From an uncultured Dehalococcoidia bacterium (GTDB taxonomy: Bacteria > Chloroflexota > Dehalococcoidia > Lucifugimonadales > UBA3495): DNA of 64,000 bases. The stretch's first letter is position 1; each line of letters starts with the position of its first letter. This document shows positions 1 to 8,531 of the stretch, in pieces. The notes beneath the pieces are model-generated. The model saw only the letters and a list, made by a program, of their open reading frames with translations, made no database searches and was not told where the DNA came from. Location: assembly GCA_958296225.1 (NCBI GenBank), contig OY282456.1:186001-250000 (forward strand), given 5' to 3'. A program made the translations under genes and the position numbers.

Positions 1-725
1 AGCGGGTGATTTTCGGGGAAGCCGCTCTTGCCCAGCGTGGTAGTCATCGTGGGGGCGTTGAGCAGCTCGGCCAGTCCCACCAACTCCGGCGTCGCCGCGG
101 CGTACAGTACCCCCTGGCCGGCGTAGATGACGGGCCGCCGCGCGTTCACCAGCAGCCCGGCCACGCGGGACACGTCGCGCGGGTCGCCGGCCGACCGGCG
201 CTTTTGTTGCGGCTGGTAGTGAAACTGCTCCTCGGAGATTTCGCCGCTGAGCACGTCGTTGGGCAGCTCCACCAGCACCGGGCAGGGGCGGCCCGTCCGC
301 AGCTGCGTATAGGCGCGGCGCATCAGCTCCGGGATGCGGTCGGTGTGGTTGGCGGAATCGGCCCACTTGGTAACGCCCTGATAGTTGCGGACGGCGTTAA
401 AGTCGGAACTCATCCCCTGCCGCCGCGTGCCCGGATGATTGGGAACCATCAGCAGGGGCGACGAATCGGCATAAGCCTGGGCCACGCCGGAAAAGGCGTT
501 CTCAATGCCTGGCCCGCCCTGCACGATGACCACGCCGTTCTTGTTGCCGTTGTTAACCCGGCTGTAAGCGTCGGCCATATTGACGGCGGTGCGCTCCATC
601 CGCGAGATGATGGGCCGGATGCCCGCGGCGGCGCAAGCGTCAATGAGGATATTGTTGGGAAAGCAGAAAACGACGTCCACGCCTTCCTGCGCCAGAATCG
701 TAGCGAATGCGGTCTTGCCGTCCAT
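1..725 (-). CDS. ThDP-dependent enzyme, acetolactate synthase-like (3' end outside window)
   Basis: About 241 codons are open on the minus strand and run off the left edge, so the C-terminal part is missing. The N-terminus has the pyrimidine-binding fold typical of acetolactate synthase, benzoylformate decarboxylase and related ThDP enzymes: a TILAQEGVDVVFCFP start, a conserved Glu in the RMERTAVNMADAY segment near residue 43, and a GVVIVQGGPGIENA stretch. The beginning of the central domain (ARRPVIYAGQGV) follows. A GGAGG ribosome binding site precedes the ATG. The ThDP diphosphate-binding half is not visible, so the substrate (2-ketoacid or other) cannot be assigned. The family call is firm; the exact reaction is not. 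Confidence 0.85.
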   Translation of the reverse strand, partial: MDGKTAFATILAQEGVDVVFCFPNNILIDACAAAGIRPIISRMERTAVNMADAYSRVNNGNKNGVVIVQGGPGIENAFSGVAQAYADSSPLLMVPNHPGTRRQGMSSDFNAVRNYQGVTKWADSANHTDRIPELMRRAYTQLRTGRPCPVLVELPNDVLSGEISEEQFHYQPQQKRRSAGDPRDVSRVAGLLVNARRPVIYAGQGVLYAAATPELVGLAELLNAPTMTTTLGKSGFPENHP

Positions 726-844
726 ATCGGATAGGGCCTCCAGTAAATTGCAGTGGCATTATACCGGGTTTCATTTTACAGGGATGGACAGGATAGACAG
801 GATTCGGGTTATGATACGGGGAAACGAAATCGAGAGGGATTACT

Positions 845-1279
845 ATGGCCGAGTACATACCATCGCCTACGGAGTGGGTGCGCGAGCAGGTGGAGCTTTA
901 CGAGGGGAGCGGCGGCACGGAGGGGGCTACCCTACGCGACACCGGGCTGCCCGTGATAATCGTAACCAACCGGGGCAACAAGACGGGCGCCATCCGCAAG
1001 ACGCCGCTGATGCGCGTCAAGGACGGCGACAACTACGTGCTGGTCGGCTCCCGGGGCGGCGCCCCGACCAACCCGGTGTGGGTGTATAACCTGCGCGCCG
1101 ACGGCAGCGTGGAGATTCGGGACCAGACCGAGGTGCATACGATGCGCGCTCGGGAAATCACGGACGCGGACGAACGGGCGCAGGCTTGGGCCGTGGCGGT
1201 GGCCGCGTTCCCCAATTACGAGGAATACCAGGGCCGAACCTCCCGCATCATCCCGGTATTCGTCGCCGAGCCGGTGTAA
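845..1279 (+). CDS. Ddn-family (DUF385) F420-dependent nitroreductase/quinone reductase-like protein
   Basis: A 144-residue protein of the deazaflavin-dependent nitroreductase family, close to the usual family length. The core GLPVIIVTNRGNKTGAIRKTP followed by VLVGSRGGAPTNPVWVYNL is the typical split-barrel signature that binds F420 or related flavins. Family members reduce quinones or nitro compounds with F420H2. The gene stands alone, divergent from the ThDP enzyme. Two LLM-class oxidoreductases later in the window also suggest an F420-using host. The physiological substrate is unknown. Confidence 0.88.
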   Translation: MAEYIPSPTEWVREQVELYEGSGGTEGATLRDTGLPVIIVTNRGNKTGAIRKTPLMRVKDGDNYVLVGSRGGAPTNPVWVYNLRADGSVEIRDQTEVHTMRAREITDADERAQAWAVAVAAFPNYEEYQGRTSRIIPVFVAEPV

Positions 1280-1515
1280 TTGCCCCCGGCAATCCGGCGC
1301 GGGCAATCGCGTGAGCAATTCACGGGCTGTCCGGTCCAAATGCGATTGCCTCAACAATTTACCCAAAAATCGTTGCTTGTATCGGTGGTTGCCAGTATAG
1401 TAGGGGTAGTATAGGTTGCGCCGGTCCGCCTTCCTTGGGTATTGGAGTTCGCTGTGCCCGACGAATCAGACCAATGGTGTGCAGCGTGATTACCAATCCG
1501 GCCGGAGGATACATC

Positions 1516-1830
1516 GTGGCTCTTTCAGACATTACCCTCGCGTGCAGCGACTGCGGCGCCGAGTTTCCCTTCACCGTAGGCGAGCAGGAATTTTACGCCT
1601 CGCGCGGTTTCACTAACTATCCCAAGCGGTGCTCGTCCTGCCGCAACGCCCGCCGCGGCCAGCCCCGCGACGGCGGCGGTGGGGGCGGCGGCGGTGGATA
1701 CGGCGCCCCGCGCGAATCCTTCCCCGTCGTCTGCAGCAACTGCGGCGCCGACGCCACCGTGCCTTTCCGGCCTCGGGGCGACCGCCCGGTCTATTGCAGC
1801 GACTGCTTCAATCAGATGCGGCGCTCCTGA
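1516..1830 (+). CDS. Small double zinc-ribbon protein
   Basis: A 104-residue protein with two Cys4 clusters. The first is CSDCG near residues 9-13 with RCSSCR near 37-42, separated by an FPFTVGEQEFYASRGF stretch typical of the zf-trcl type. The second is CSNCG plus YCSDCF near the C-terminus. A glycine run of about nine residues links them. I chose the GTG start because GGAGG lies 7 bases upstream; a longer upstream reading adds residues without a ribosome binding site. Proteins of this shape are common in Chloroflexota and are thought to bind nucleic acid, but no function can be given. Confidence 0.85.
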   Translation: MALSDITLACSDCGAEFPFTVGEQEFYASRGFTNYPKRCSSCRNARRGQPRDGGGGGGGGGYGAPRESFPVVCSNCGADATVPFRPRGDRPVYCSDCFNQMRRS

Positions 1831-1927
1831 CCTCCGCATCGCCCCTTAGCCGGCTGCACTGCGCGCAGCGCAGCGCAGCCGGCCTTCCGCCTTCCGGGGC
1901 GGGGCCACATAGGTCGGTTCAGCCCCT

Positions 1928-3397
1928 ATGCCGTACCAGGACCTGCGCGAGTTTATCGCCTTTCTCGAAAGCAAGGGGGACTTGCGACGCATCTCCGCTC
2001 CCGTTGACCCGGAGCTGGAGATTACCGAAATTGCCCATCGCTTGTTGCGCTCCGATGGGCCGGCCCTGCTGTTCGAAAACGTGATTGGCTGCGATATGCC
2101 CGTAGCCATCAACCTCTTCTGCGCCGACCGCCGTATGAACTGGGCGCTGGAAGTCGCCGACGCCGACCAGCTGGCCGCCCGCCTGGAATCCATGATTGAA
2201 CTGGTGCAGGGCGGCCCGCCTCAGGGAATGCTCAACAAACTGCGTACCCTGGGCCGCCTGGTTCACGTCGGCTCCTACCAGCCTCGCACCGTCCGCAACG
2301 CCCCCTGCCAGCAGGTGGTCCTTACCGGCGAGGATGTTGACCTCTACCGCCTGCCCATCATCAAGTGCTGGCCCCTGGACGCCGGGCCTTACATCACCCT
2401 GCCCCTGGTGATTACCAAAGACCCCGACACCGGCACGCAGAACTACGGCATCTACCGGATGCAGGTGTATGACCGCAACACCACCGGGATGCACTGGCAA
2501 ACCCACAAGGTGGGCGCGCGCCACTACCGGGCCAGCGCTGAGAAACTTGAAGTGGCCGTGGCTCTGGGCGGCGACCCTGCGTCCATCTGGACCGGCTCCG
2601 CGCCGCTGCCGCCGGACATCGACGAAATGGTGCTGGCCGGCTTCATCCGCGACGCCGGGGTGGAGCTGACGCCGGCCAAGTCCGTTGACCTGCTAGTGCC
2701 GGCCCACGCCGAAATCGTGCTGGAAGGTTACGTCATCCCCGGCGAGGAACGGATGGAAGGCCCCTTTGGCGACCACACCGGCTACTACTCCCTGGCCGAG
2801 CCGTACCCCGTCTTTCACGTTACGGCCATCACCAGACGCCACAATCCCATCTATCCAACTACTTTCGTGGGCCGCCCGCCCACCGAGGACTATTGGATGG
2901 GCAAAGTAACCGAGCGCGTATTTCTGCCCCTCATCCGCCTCATCCTGCCCGAAGTGGTGGACATCAATATGCCGGCGGAGGGCATCTTTCACAACCTGGT
3001 GCTGGTGTCCGTCAAAAAGGAATATCCCGGCCACGCCCGCAAGGTGATGTACGGCCTGTGGGGCTTGGGCCTGCTCAGCCTCACCAAAGTCATCGTGGTG
3101 GTGGACGATTTCGTGGACGTGCAAAACCCGTCGGAAGTGGCCTGGCGCGTCGCCAACAACATCAACCCCAACACCGACCTGGTGCTGGTGGACGGCCCGA
3201 TTGACGACCTGGACGTAGCCTCGCCCACCCCCCGTTTCGGCAGCAAAGTCGGCATCGACGCCACCCGCAAAGGCCCCCAGGAAGGCTACCACCGGGAATG
3301 GCCGCCCGACATCGCGATGAGCGAGGAGATTCGGGAACGGGTGTCGCGACGCTGGGCGGAGTTGGGGCTGGACGATATTGTGCCACCGGCGCCGTAA
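1928..3397 (+). CDS. ubiD: UbiD family decarboxylase
   Basis: A 489-residue UbiD-type decarboxylase of normal family length. It would use prenylated FMN, made by UbiX, to decarboxylate an aromatic or alpha,beta-unsaturated acid. The acidic catalytic motif is visible as EGPFGDHTGYY near residues 277-287, with the second acid as Asp, as in Escherichia coli UbiD. The C-terminal half carries the conserved VGRPPTEDYWMGK and VVVDDFVDVQNPSEVAWR stretches. ubiA and ubiX lie about 0.7 and 1.6 kb downstream on the same strand, separated by a HicAB pair. This supports a role in quinone biosynthesis or aromatic acid conversion, but the substrate is not shown by sequence. Confidence 0.93.
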   Translation: MPYQDLREFIAFLESKGDLRRISAPVDPELEITEIAHRLLRSDGPALLFENVIGCDMPVAINLFCADRRMNWALEVADADQLAARLESMIELVQGGPPQGMLNKLRTLGRLVHVGSYQPRTVRNAPCQQVVLTGEDVDLYRLPIIKCWPLDAGPYITLPLVITKDPDTGTQNYGIYRMQVYDRNTTGMHWQTHKVGARHYRASAEKLEVAVALGGDPASIWTGSAPLPPDIDEMVLAGFIRDAGVELTPAKSVDLLVPAHAEIVLEGYVIPGEERMEGPFGDHTGYYSLAEPYPVFHVTAITRRHNPIYPTTFVGRPPTEDYWMGKVTERVFLPLIRLILPEVVDINMPAEGIFHNLVLVSVKKEYPGHARKVMYGLWGLGLLSLTKVIVVVDDFVDVQNPSEVAWRVANNINPNTDLVLVDGPIDDLDVASPTPRFGSKVGIDATRKGPQEGYHREWPPDIAMSEEIRERVSRRWAELGLDDIVPPAP

Positions 3398-3443
3398 CCA
3401 GCACCCCGCTGGTCAGGAAGTTCCGGCGTTGCCGGCAGTTCTA

Positions 3444-3842
3444 TCAGTCTCTTTCCCGGACGCCGGCCGGCGCCAAAGGGTCAACGCTCCAGCGTACTGA
3501 CGATGGCTCCAAGTCAACTTCGACCTCAACCTCGAGGACAGCGGCCGGCTCCATGAGCGCGGCTATTTCCTCAGGGTCGGTAATGGAGACCGGGTAAAGG
3601 GCAAGGGCTTCCGGGATGGTTTCTTTGTGATAGGCGAGTGCCTCCGATACCGACATCTGCGGCGGCGGTATCGGGTCGCCGTCCTCGTGCATACCCTCAA
3701 TGTGAAAAGCGATGGCTTCTTTAATCATCGCCAGCATCTTGTCCCAAGTTCGTCCCGTGCTGATGCAGCCGGGCAAGTCCGGGATATAGGCGCAGTAGTT
3801 GTTGGGAGTCTGTTCAAAGACCACCGCGTAGGTCAGTTTCAT
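3444..3842 (-). CDS. hicB: HicB-family antitoxin
   Basis: A 132-residue protein whose first 55 residues have the HicB fold: KLTYAVVFEQTPNNYCAYIPDLPGC, then an amphipathic helix AMIKEAIAFHIEGMHEDG. The C-terminal tail, rich in Glu, Val and Pro, is longer than in minimal HicB and shows no clear DNA-binding domain. The ATG overlaps the stop of the upstream hicA as ATGA, so the two are translationally coupled. The expected role is to neutralise the HicA mRNA interferase and autoregulate the pair. Confidence 0.85.
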   Translation of the reverse strand: MKLTYAVVFEQTPNNYCAYIPDLPGCISTGRTWDKMLAMIKEAIAFHIEGMHEDGDPIPPPQMSVSEALAYHKETIPEALALYPVSITDPEEIAALMEPAAVLEVEVEVDLEPSSVRWSVDPLAPAGVRERD

Positions 3843-4039
3843 CGGTTCCTCCCCCGAAGTCCGGCTTGTCGCAAAATACTTCGCCACGTGTCCATATGCA
3901 GGTCGTCGCTCGGATGGCCCGGAATGGTCACTGTTCCGGGTTTCACCGGGTGATGAAACTGGCGGTGGCCGCCGCGCATCCGCACCTGCCGCCAGCCGTC
4001 GTTTGCAACCAATCGGATGGCGTCTCTTACGTTGGGCAT
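3839..4039 (-). CDS. hicA: HicA-family toxin
   Basis: A 66-residue HicA mRNA interferase-like protein. The conserved core is visible: AIRLVANDGWRQVRMRGGHRQFHHP, where the His in GGHRQF is the catalytic position, followed by TVTIPGHP. I chose the internal ATG because the longer reading adds a 38-residue head not found in HicA proteins. It shares ATGA with hicB, and the toxin-first order is typical. The pair sits between ubiD and ubiA on the opposite strand, so it is probably a later insertion in the quinone gene cluster. Confidence 0.85.
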   Translation of the reverse strand: MPNVRDAIRLVANDGWRQVRMRGGHRQFHHPVKPGTVTIPGHPSDDLHMDTWRSILRQAGLRGRNR

Positions 4040-4103
4040 AGGCTGTTTCGCAAGTGAGGCGGCGCGTCTTTTGGCGGGTGCGGATATGTTACCATAGGCT
4101 GCC

Positions 4104-5030
4104 ATGCAGAATGCTCCCGCACATCCTGGCCCCCTCCGCGCCATCGCCGGCAAGGTGCCGCACTACCTGAACGCCATCAACGTGTCGGAATCGCTGTTCG
4201 CCATGCCTTTCGGCTACATCGGCATGGCGCTGGCCTCCCACTACTCCGGCGGCAGCGGCTGGCCCGGCTGGCATACCTTTATCTGGATTACCCTGGCCTT
4301 CCTGGGGGTGCGCACGCTGGGGATGTCGGCCAACCGCATCATCAACGCCAAAGAGGACGCGCGCAACCCCCGCACCGCCGGCCGGCACATCCCAGCGGGC
4401 ATACTCAAGCCGCTGGAAATCGGCGGGATGGCGGCGGCGGGAACCGTCCTCTTTTTTGTCGCCGCCTGGCAGCTCAACCCCCTGGCCCTGCTGCTGGCTC
4501 CGGCGGCCGCCCTCTACGTCGTGCTGTATTCCTTCGCCAAGTATTACACTTGGCTGTGCAGCCTGATGCTGGGCCTGGCCCTGTCCATCGCGCCGTCGGG
4601 GGCGTGGATTGGCGTTACCGGGCGGCTGGACTGGCCGCCGGTGCTGCTGACCTTCGCCGTAGCAATGTGGGCCAGCGGGTTTGAGACCATCTACGGCAGT
4701 ATGGACTACGATTTCGACCGGGCCAACCGCATCAAGTCCATAGCGTCGCGGTTCGGCGTCCGCAACGCCATTCGCACGACACGGGTTCTGCACAGCCTGG
4801 CGGCGGCGGCCCTGCTGGCCCTGGGCATCTGGATGGGCCTCAACGTATTCTACTTCACCGGCTGGGCCGTCGCTGTCGTCCTGCTGATTTACGAGAACAA
4901 TATGGTCAAGTCTGGCGCAGCCGCCAAAGTAGGGGCGGCTTTTGCCTTCAACAAATACATCTCGACACAGCTGTTAGGCTTTACGGTTCTGGCGGTTGCT
5001 TGGCCTCTTGGTGGCTTTTGGCCGTGGTAA
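4104..5030 (+). CDS. ubiA: UbiA-family prenyltransferase
   Basis: A 308-residue membrane prenyltransferase. The first Asp-rich motif is in NRIINAKEDARNPRTAGR near residue 77 and the second in YDFDRANRIKSIASRFG near residue 200. These bind the Mg-diphosphate of a polyprenyl donor. Between and after them are about eight hydrophobic segments. The family attaches polyprenyl chains to 4-hydroxybenzoate or similar aromatic rings. The 3' end overlaps the ubiX start by 7 bases, so the two genes form an operon. The acceptor is inferred from the neighbours ubiX, ubiD and menG, not proven. Confidence 0.9.
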   Translation: MQNAPAHPGPLRAIAGKVPHYLNAINVSESLFAMPFGYIGMALASHYSGGSGWPGWHTFIWITLAFLGVRTLGMSANRIINAKEDARNPRTAGRHIPAGILKPLEIGGMAAAGTVLFFVAAWQLNPLALLLAPAAALYVVLYSFAKYYTWLCSLMLGLALSIAPSGAWIGVTGRLDWPPVLLTFAVAMWASGFETIYGSMDYDFDRANRIKSIASRFGVRNAIRTTRVLHSLAAAALLALGIWMGLNVFYFTGWAVAVVLLIYENNMVKSGAAAKVGAAFAFNKYISTQLLGFTVLAVAWPLGGFWPW

Positions 5031-5614
5031 ATCCGGTAATCGTCGGCATCACCGGGGCCAGCGGGGCCGTCATCGCGCGCGAGCTGATTGACGCCCTGCT
5101 GGAGCGGGAGCGGCCCGTCATTGCCGTGGCGTCCAACGCCGCCCGCATGGTGTGGCAGGAGGAGCTGGACGAATCCTATAACCGGGCCACCGCCCGTTGG
5201 CTGGAGCAGCCCCATTTCCGGCAGTATGGCATCAGCGACCTGTTTGCGCCCGTCGCCAGCGGCACATTCCCCACCGCCGGCATGGTCATCGCGCCGGCCA
5301 GCATGAACTCGGTGGCATCCCTGGCCCACGGGCTGACGCCCAACCTGCTGCTCCGCGCCGCCGACGTTACCCTGAAAGAGCGCCGGCCGCTGGCGCTAAT
5401 CCCCCGGGAAACACCACTGCACGCCGTCCACCTGGAAAATATGCTGACCCTCTCCCGCCTGGGCGCAATCATCCTGCCGCCGGAACCGCCCTTCTACCTG
5501 AAACCCCTGGACATCGACGGCGTGGTGCGTTTCGTAGTGCAGCGCGCACTGGTCGCTCTGGGCGTTGCCGACCAGCTGCCGGAGGATATGCAGTACCGGG
5601 ACCGGGAGCGGTAG
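5024..5614 (+). CDS. ubiX: UbiX flavin prenyltransferase
   Basis: A 196-residue protein that should make prenylated FMN for UbiD-type decarboxylases. The N-terminal [19 protein letters not shown] is the FMN-binding hallmark. [16 protein letters not shown] and [17 protein letters not shown], with the conserved Arg-Glu-Thr-Pro, complete the active site. The GTG start just before the ITGASG strand matches the family; an upstream TTG adds a tryptophan-rich leader with no family support. It overlaps ubiA by 7 bases. Together with ubiD about 1.6 kb upstream it forms a functional pair. Confidence 0.93.
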   Translation: MVNPVIVGITGASGAVIARELIDALLERERPVIAVASNAARMVWQEELDESYNRATARWLEQPHFRQYGISDLFAPVASGTFPTAGMVIAPASMNSVASLAHGLTPNLLLRAADVTLKERRPLALIPRETPLHAVHLENMLTLSRLGAIILPPEPPFYLKPLDIDGVVRFVVQRALVALGVADQLPEDMQYRDRER

Positions 5615-5703
5615 GCCAGCGCCGGCGGAATGACATCGCCAGGCGGAGGGTGATAGCATACCATCAGCCAGCCTCACCCGCTCATTGCCCGGAGCCGCCC
5701 CCA

Positions 5704-6681
5704 ATGACCGAACCCGCCGACCTCTACGAAATCCTGCAAGTTCACCCTTCCGCCTACCCGGAAGTCATCCAGGCCGCCTACCGCGGGCTGGCGCAAATCT
5801 ACCATCCCGACCGCAACCCGGCGTCCGACGCCGCCGCGCGTATGGCGGAAATCAACCGCGCCTACGAAGTATTGAAAGACCCCCAACAGCGCGCCGCCTA
5901 CGACCGCCAGCGCGCCGGCGCCGGTAACAGCGCGGGCGGCGCCAACGTCGCCGACACAATCAGAGCGAAGTCATTCCAGCTGGTCAACGACGCCGGCCAA
6001 ACCCGCGCCGAGCTGTCACTGGACCAAGACGGAGACCCGGTGCTGGTTATGAACGACCGGAACGGCAAGCGCCGTCTGTATGTCGGTGAGTCTGCCGGCG
6101 GCAGGCCAATAGTGTTTATGACCGACCGGAACGGCAAGCGCCGGTTCGGGATATATCAGGGCGAGAACGGTCAGCAACAGCTGAGAATCAGAGACCAGAG
6201 CGGTGGTGTCCGTCTGCGGCTCGGCGAGTCTGCCAACGGCAGGCCAATGGTGTATATGACCGACCGGAACGGCAAGCGCCGGTTCAGGATATATCAGAGC
6301 GAGGACGGTCAGCAACAGCTGGAAATCAGCGACCAGAGCGGTGATGTCCGTCTGTGGCTCGGTGAGTCTGCCGATGGCAGGCCAATAGTGTATATGACCG
6401 ACCGGAACGGCAAGCGTCGTTTCGGGATATATCAGAGGGAGGACGGTTCGCAAAGATTGGTAATCAACGACCAGAACGGTAATTGCCATCTGTATGTCGG
6501 TGAGGCTGACGACGGCAGGCCAATGGTGTATATGACCGACCAGTACAACAACCGCCGCTTTGAACTAGAACTGGAACGCAGTGGTTCGCCGGGCTGGTAT
6601 ATGTTCGATGCACAAGGCAAAACCAGAATCTGGGCGTACATAAGGGATGACGGCGGGCTGGAATTGGGAAAGGACTCCTAG
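5704..6681 (+). CDS. J-domain protein with C-terminal 46-residue tandem repeats
   Basis: A 325-residue protein. Residues 6-70 form a J-domain with the HPD triad in IYHPDRN (His near 34), which stimulates Hsp70 ATPase. There is no Gly/Phe region, zinc finger or DnaJ C-terminal domain. From about residue 115 the protein is a beta-rich array with a period of 46 residues. Each unit contains a [16 protein letters not shown] core, then IYQxEDGQQ and a VRLxLGES strand. The array may form a beta-solenoid or propeller-like surface. Function is unknown; the J-domain suggests recruitment of DnaK to whatever the repeats bind. Confidence 0.85.
   Translation: MTEPADLYEILQVHPSAYPEVIQAAYRGLAQIYHPDRNPASDAAARMAEINRAYEVLKDPQQRAAYDRQRAGAGNSAGGANVADTIRAKSFQLVNDAGQTRAELSLDQDGDPVLVMNDRNGKRRLYVGESAGGRPIVFMTDRNGKRRFGIYQGENGQQQLRIRDQSGGVRLRLGESANGRPMVYMTDRNGKRRFRIYQSEDGQQQLEISDQSGDVRLWLGESADGRPIVYMTDRNGKRRFGIYQREDGSQRLVINDQNGNCHLYVGEADDGRPMVYMTDQYNNRRFELELERSGSPGWYMFDAQGKTRIWAYIRDDGGLELGKDS
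6046..6580 (+). repeat. 138-bp in-frame tandem repeat array inside the J-domain gene
   Basis: The [15 protein letters not shown] block starts at about 6118, 6256, 6394 and (degenerate, MTDQYNNRR) 6532, so the period is 138 bp or 46 codons. A partial unit precedes the first. The copies are similar at DNA level, which points to recent expansion and to possible copy-number variation between strains. Confidence 0.85.
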
Positions 6682-6736
6682 TGGTAGCAAATCGCCGTCT
6701 GCTGTCAGCCGAACCGCTGCTGACGCCCCCGTCACT

Positions 6737-7264
6737 ATGCCCAAAATCACCCTCTACATCGCCACCAGCCTGGACGGCTACATCGCCGACGCCAACGGCG
6801 GCGTAGCCTGGCTGCCCCAACCGGATGGCGGCGACTACGGCTATGCGGAGTTTTACGAGTCGGTTGACGCGCTGGCAATGGGGCGGCGCACCTACGACCA
6901 GATTATCGGGTTCGGAGAATGGCCTTATCCCGGCAAGCCGGCGTATGTGTTCACCGGCAATCCTCCGGCGGCCGGGCCGCCTGGCGTCCACTTTGTGCGA
7001 ACCGACCCGGCAAGTTTCGCCGCAACCGTCGCCGCGCGTTATTCCGGCGCCGTGTGGCTGGTCGGCGGCGCCAACCTGTCTGAGCAATTCCGTCGGGAGG
7101 GTCTAATCGACGAATACCGGGTCTTTGTAATGCCCATTATCCTGGGGCGCGGCATCCCGCTGTTTGACGGCGCGGCCCCGCCGACGGCCCTGCGCCTGGT
7201 GGCCGCGCAAACTTACGGCAACGGCATAGTGGAACTCCGCTACCACCCGGCTGCCGCCGCATAG
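6737..7264 (+). CDS. Dihydrofolate reductase / RibD C-terminal domain family protein
   Basis: A 175-residue protein of the DHFR-like superfamily, close to YwjB and YyaP. The start KITLYIATSLDGYIADANGGVAWL has the ATSLDG signature. AMGRRTYDQIIGF near residue 50 and VWLVGGANLSEQF near residue 115 are the nucleotide-binding segments. Family members are NADPH-dependent reductases of unknown substrate; some confer reduced folate metabolism, others act in riboflavin-type chemistry. It lies 4 bases upstream of menG on the same strand and is probably co-transcribed. Confidence 0.85.
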   Translation: MPKITLYIATSLDGYIADANGGVAWLPQPDGGDYGYAEFYESVDALAMGRRTYDQIIGFGEWPYPGKPAYVFTGNPPAAGPPGVHFVRTDPASFAATVAARYSGAVWLVGGANLSEQFRREGLIDEYRVFVMPIILGRGIPLFDGAAPPTALRLVAAQTYGNGIVELRYHPAAAA

Positions 7265-7268
7265 CCTG

Positions 7269-7994
7269 ATGGCCCATCTGCGCGGCGATGACAAACGCCG
7301 CTACGTCGCGGAGATGTTCGCCCGCATCTCACCCCGCTACGACCTGATGAACTCGCTGATGACCGGCGGACTGCACCACCACTGGAAGCGCGCTACGGCC
7401 CGCCGCACCGCCGCCGGCCTGAACGGGCCGGCGCTGGACGTAGCCACCGGCACGGGTGATCTGGCATTCGCATTGGCCCGCTGCCCCGGCATAACCGCCG
7501 TGGTTGGCGTTGACTTGCTGCCCGAAATGCTGCGCATCGCCGCGCGCAAATCGGCTGCCCCGGCCGCTTTCGTCCTCGGCGACGCTCTGCGCCTTCCCTT
7601 CGCCGACGCTGCCTTCGCCTGCGCCACCGCCGGATTCAGCCTGCGCAATATGCCGGACGTGCCGGCCGCCATCAAAGAGATGGCCCGCGTCGTCGCCCCC
7701 GGCGGCCGGGTAACCACCCTGGAGCTGACTCCGATGGCCCCCGGCGTCCCCGCGGCGGTGGGCCGCCTCTACTTCCACCATCTGGTGCCGCTGCTGGGGC
7801 ATCTGGTCGCCGGCGACCGCGCCGCCTACACCTACCTGCCCGACAGCGTGGACTACTTCCTCACCGCCGACGGGTTGGCCGACGTGTACCGGCGGGCCGG
7901 GCTGGTCAACGTGGGCTACCGCCGCCTGGGGCTGGGCGGCGTGGCGCTGCACTATGGAGAGAAACCGGCCCGCCGCTCGCCGGAGCCGGTTTGA
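7269..7994 (+). CDS. menG: Demethylmenaquinone methyltransferase / UbiE-type C-methyltransferase
   Basis: A 241-residue class I SAM methyltransferase. The UbiE/MenG N-terminal signature VAEMFARISPRYDLMNSLMTGG is followed by LDVATGTGDLAFAL (SAM motif I, near residue 57) and GFSLRNMPDVPAAIKEMARV, the second conserved block. It methylates the ring of demethylmenaquinone or a ubiquinone precursor in the last steps of quinone synthesis. With ubiD, ubiA and ubiX on the same strand it forms a quinone-type cluster. Menaquinone rather than ubiquinone is likely in this type of bacterium, which is an inference. A GCCGGTTT...AAACCGGC palindrome overlaps the stop codon. Confidence 0.9.
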   Translation: MAHLRGDDKRRYVAEMFARISPRYDLMNSLMTGGLHHHWKRATARRTAAGLNGPALDVATGTGDLAFALARCPGITAVVGVDLLPEMLRIAARKSAAPAAFVLGDALRLPFADAAFACATAGFSLRNMPDVPAAIKEMARVVAPGGRVTTLELTPMAPGVPAAVGRLYFHHLVPLLGHLVAGDRAAYTYLPDSVDYFLTADGLADVYRRAGLVNVGYRRLGLGGVALHYGEKPARRSPEPV

Positions 7995-8129
7995 AACCGG
8001 CCCCTACTCCCGCCAACCGGCCCTTCCTGCCGCACAAACCATCCGGTCATTTCACCCAAAATCCTGCTAATCTTGTTGATAAGCATTGCAACCCGCCTGC
8101 CTGTGCCCGGGCCGCGGCGGCCAACTGCG

Positions 8130-8504
8130 TCAGTACTCGAACCCCGTTTCGGCAGCCCACGCCTGCACGCCGCGCCGGAAGGCCAGCGCGCCCATGGGCG
8201 CAATCACCGCCTGCATCGCCTCCAGAATCTCCCGGGGCGTGGCCCCTTCGTTGAGGGCGACGCGAATGTGCGCCTGTATCTGCTCCTGGTCGGCGCGCAG
8301 GGCAGTCTCCACGCAGATTTGCAGCAGCTCTTTGGTCTTACGGTCCAGCAGGCGCTGGCCGGTGTAGGTAGCCTCGATAAACTCGCCGTACTTCTGCGTC
8401 CATTCCGGGTCGGCCAGGGCGTTGATACGGTGCATCTCCAGCGTATAGCCGCGAGTCTGGGCGGCTTCGTCAATCAGTCGTTGGGCTGCTTCGTTGGTTG
8501 ACAT
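8130..8504 (-). CDS. Carboxymuconolactone decarboxylase family protein
   Basis: A 124-residue all-helical protein of the CMD/AhpD superfamily. The segment LLDRKTKELLQICVETALRADQEQIQAHIRVALNEGATPREILEA is the family core. The AhpD CxxC redox pair is absent, and only one Cys is present, so a peroxidase role is unlikely. Such proteins act as decarboxylases or have unknown roles. It lies 27 bases downstream of the SIS-domain gene and is probably co-transcribed with it. Confidence 0.85.
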   Translation of the reverse strand: MSTNEAAQRLIDEAAQTRGYTLEMHRINALADPEWTQKYGEFIEATYTGQRLLDRKTKELLQICVETALRADQEQIQAHIRVALNEGATPREILEAMQAVIAPMGALAFRRGVQAWAAETGFEY

Positions 8505-8531
8505 GGTTGCGTCTCCTGGTGGAGTGAAGGG

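Noticed and set aside
1389..1415. Promoter-like TTGCCA and TATAGG before the zinc-ribbon gene
   Set aside because: Spacing is only 15 bases and the -10 match is weak; an overlapping TATAGT makes the assignment ambiguous.
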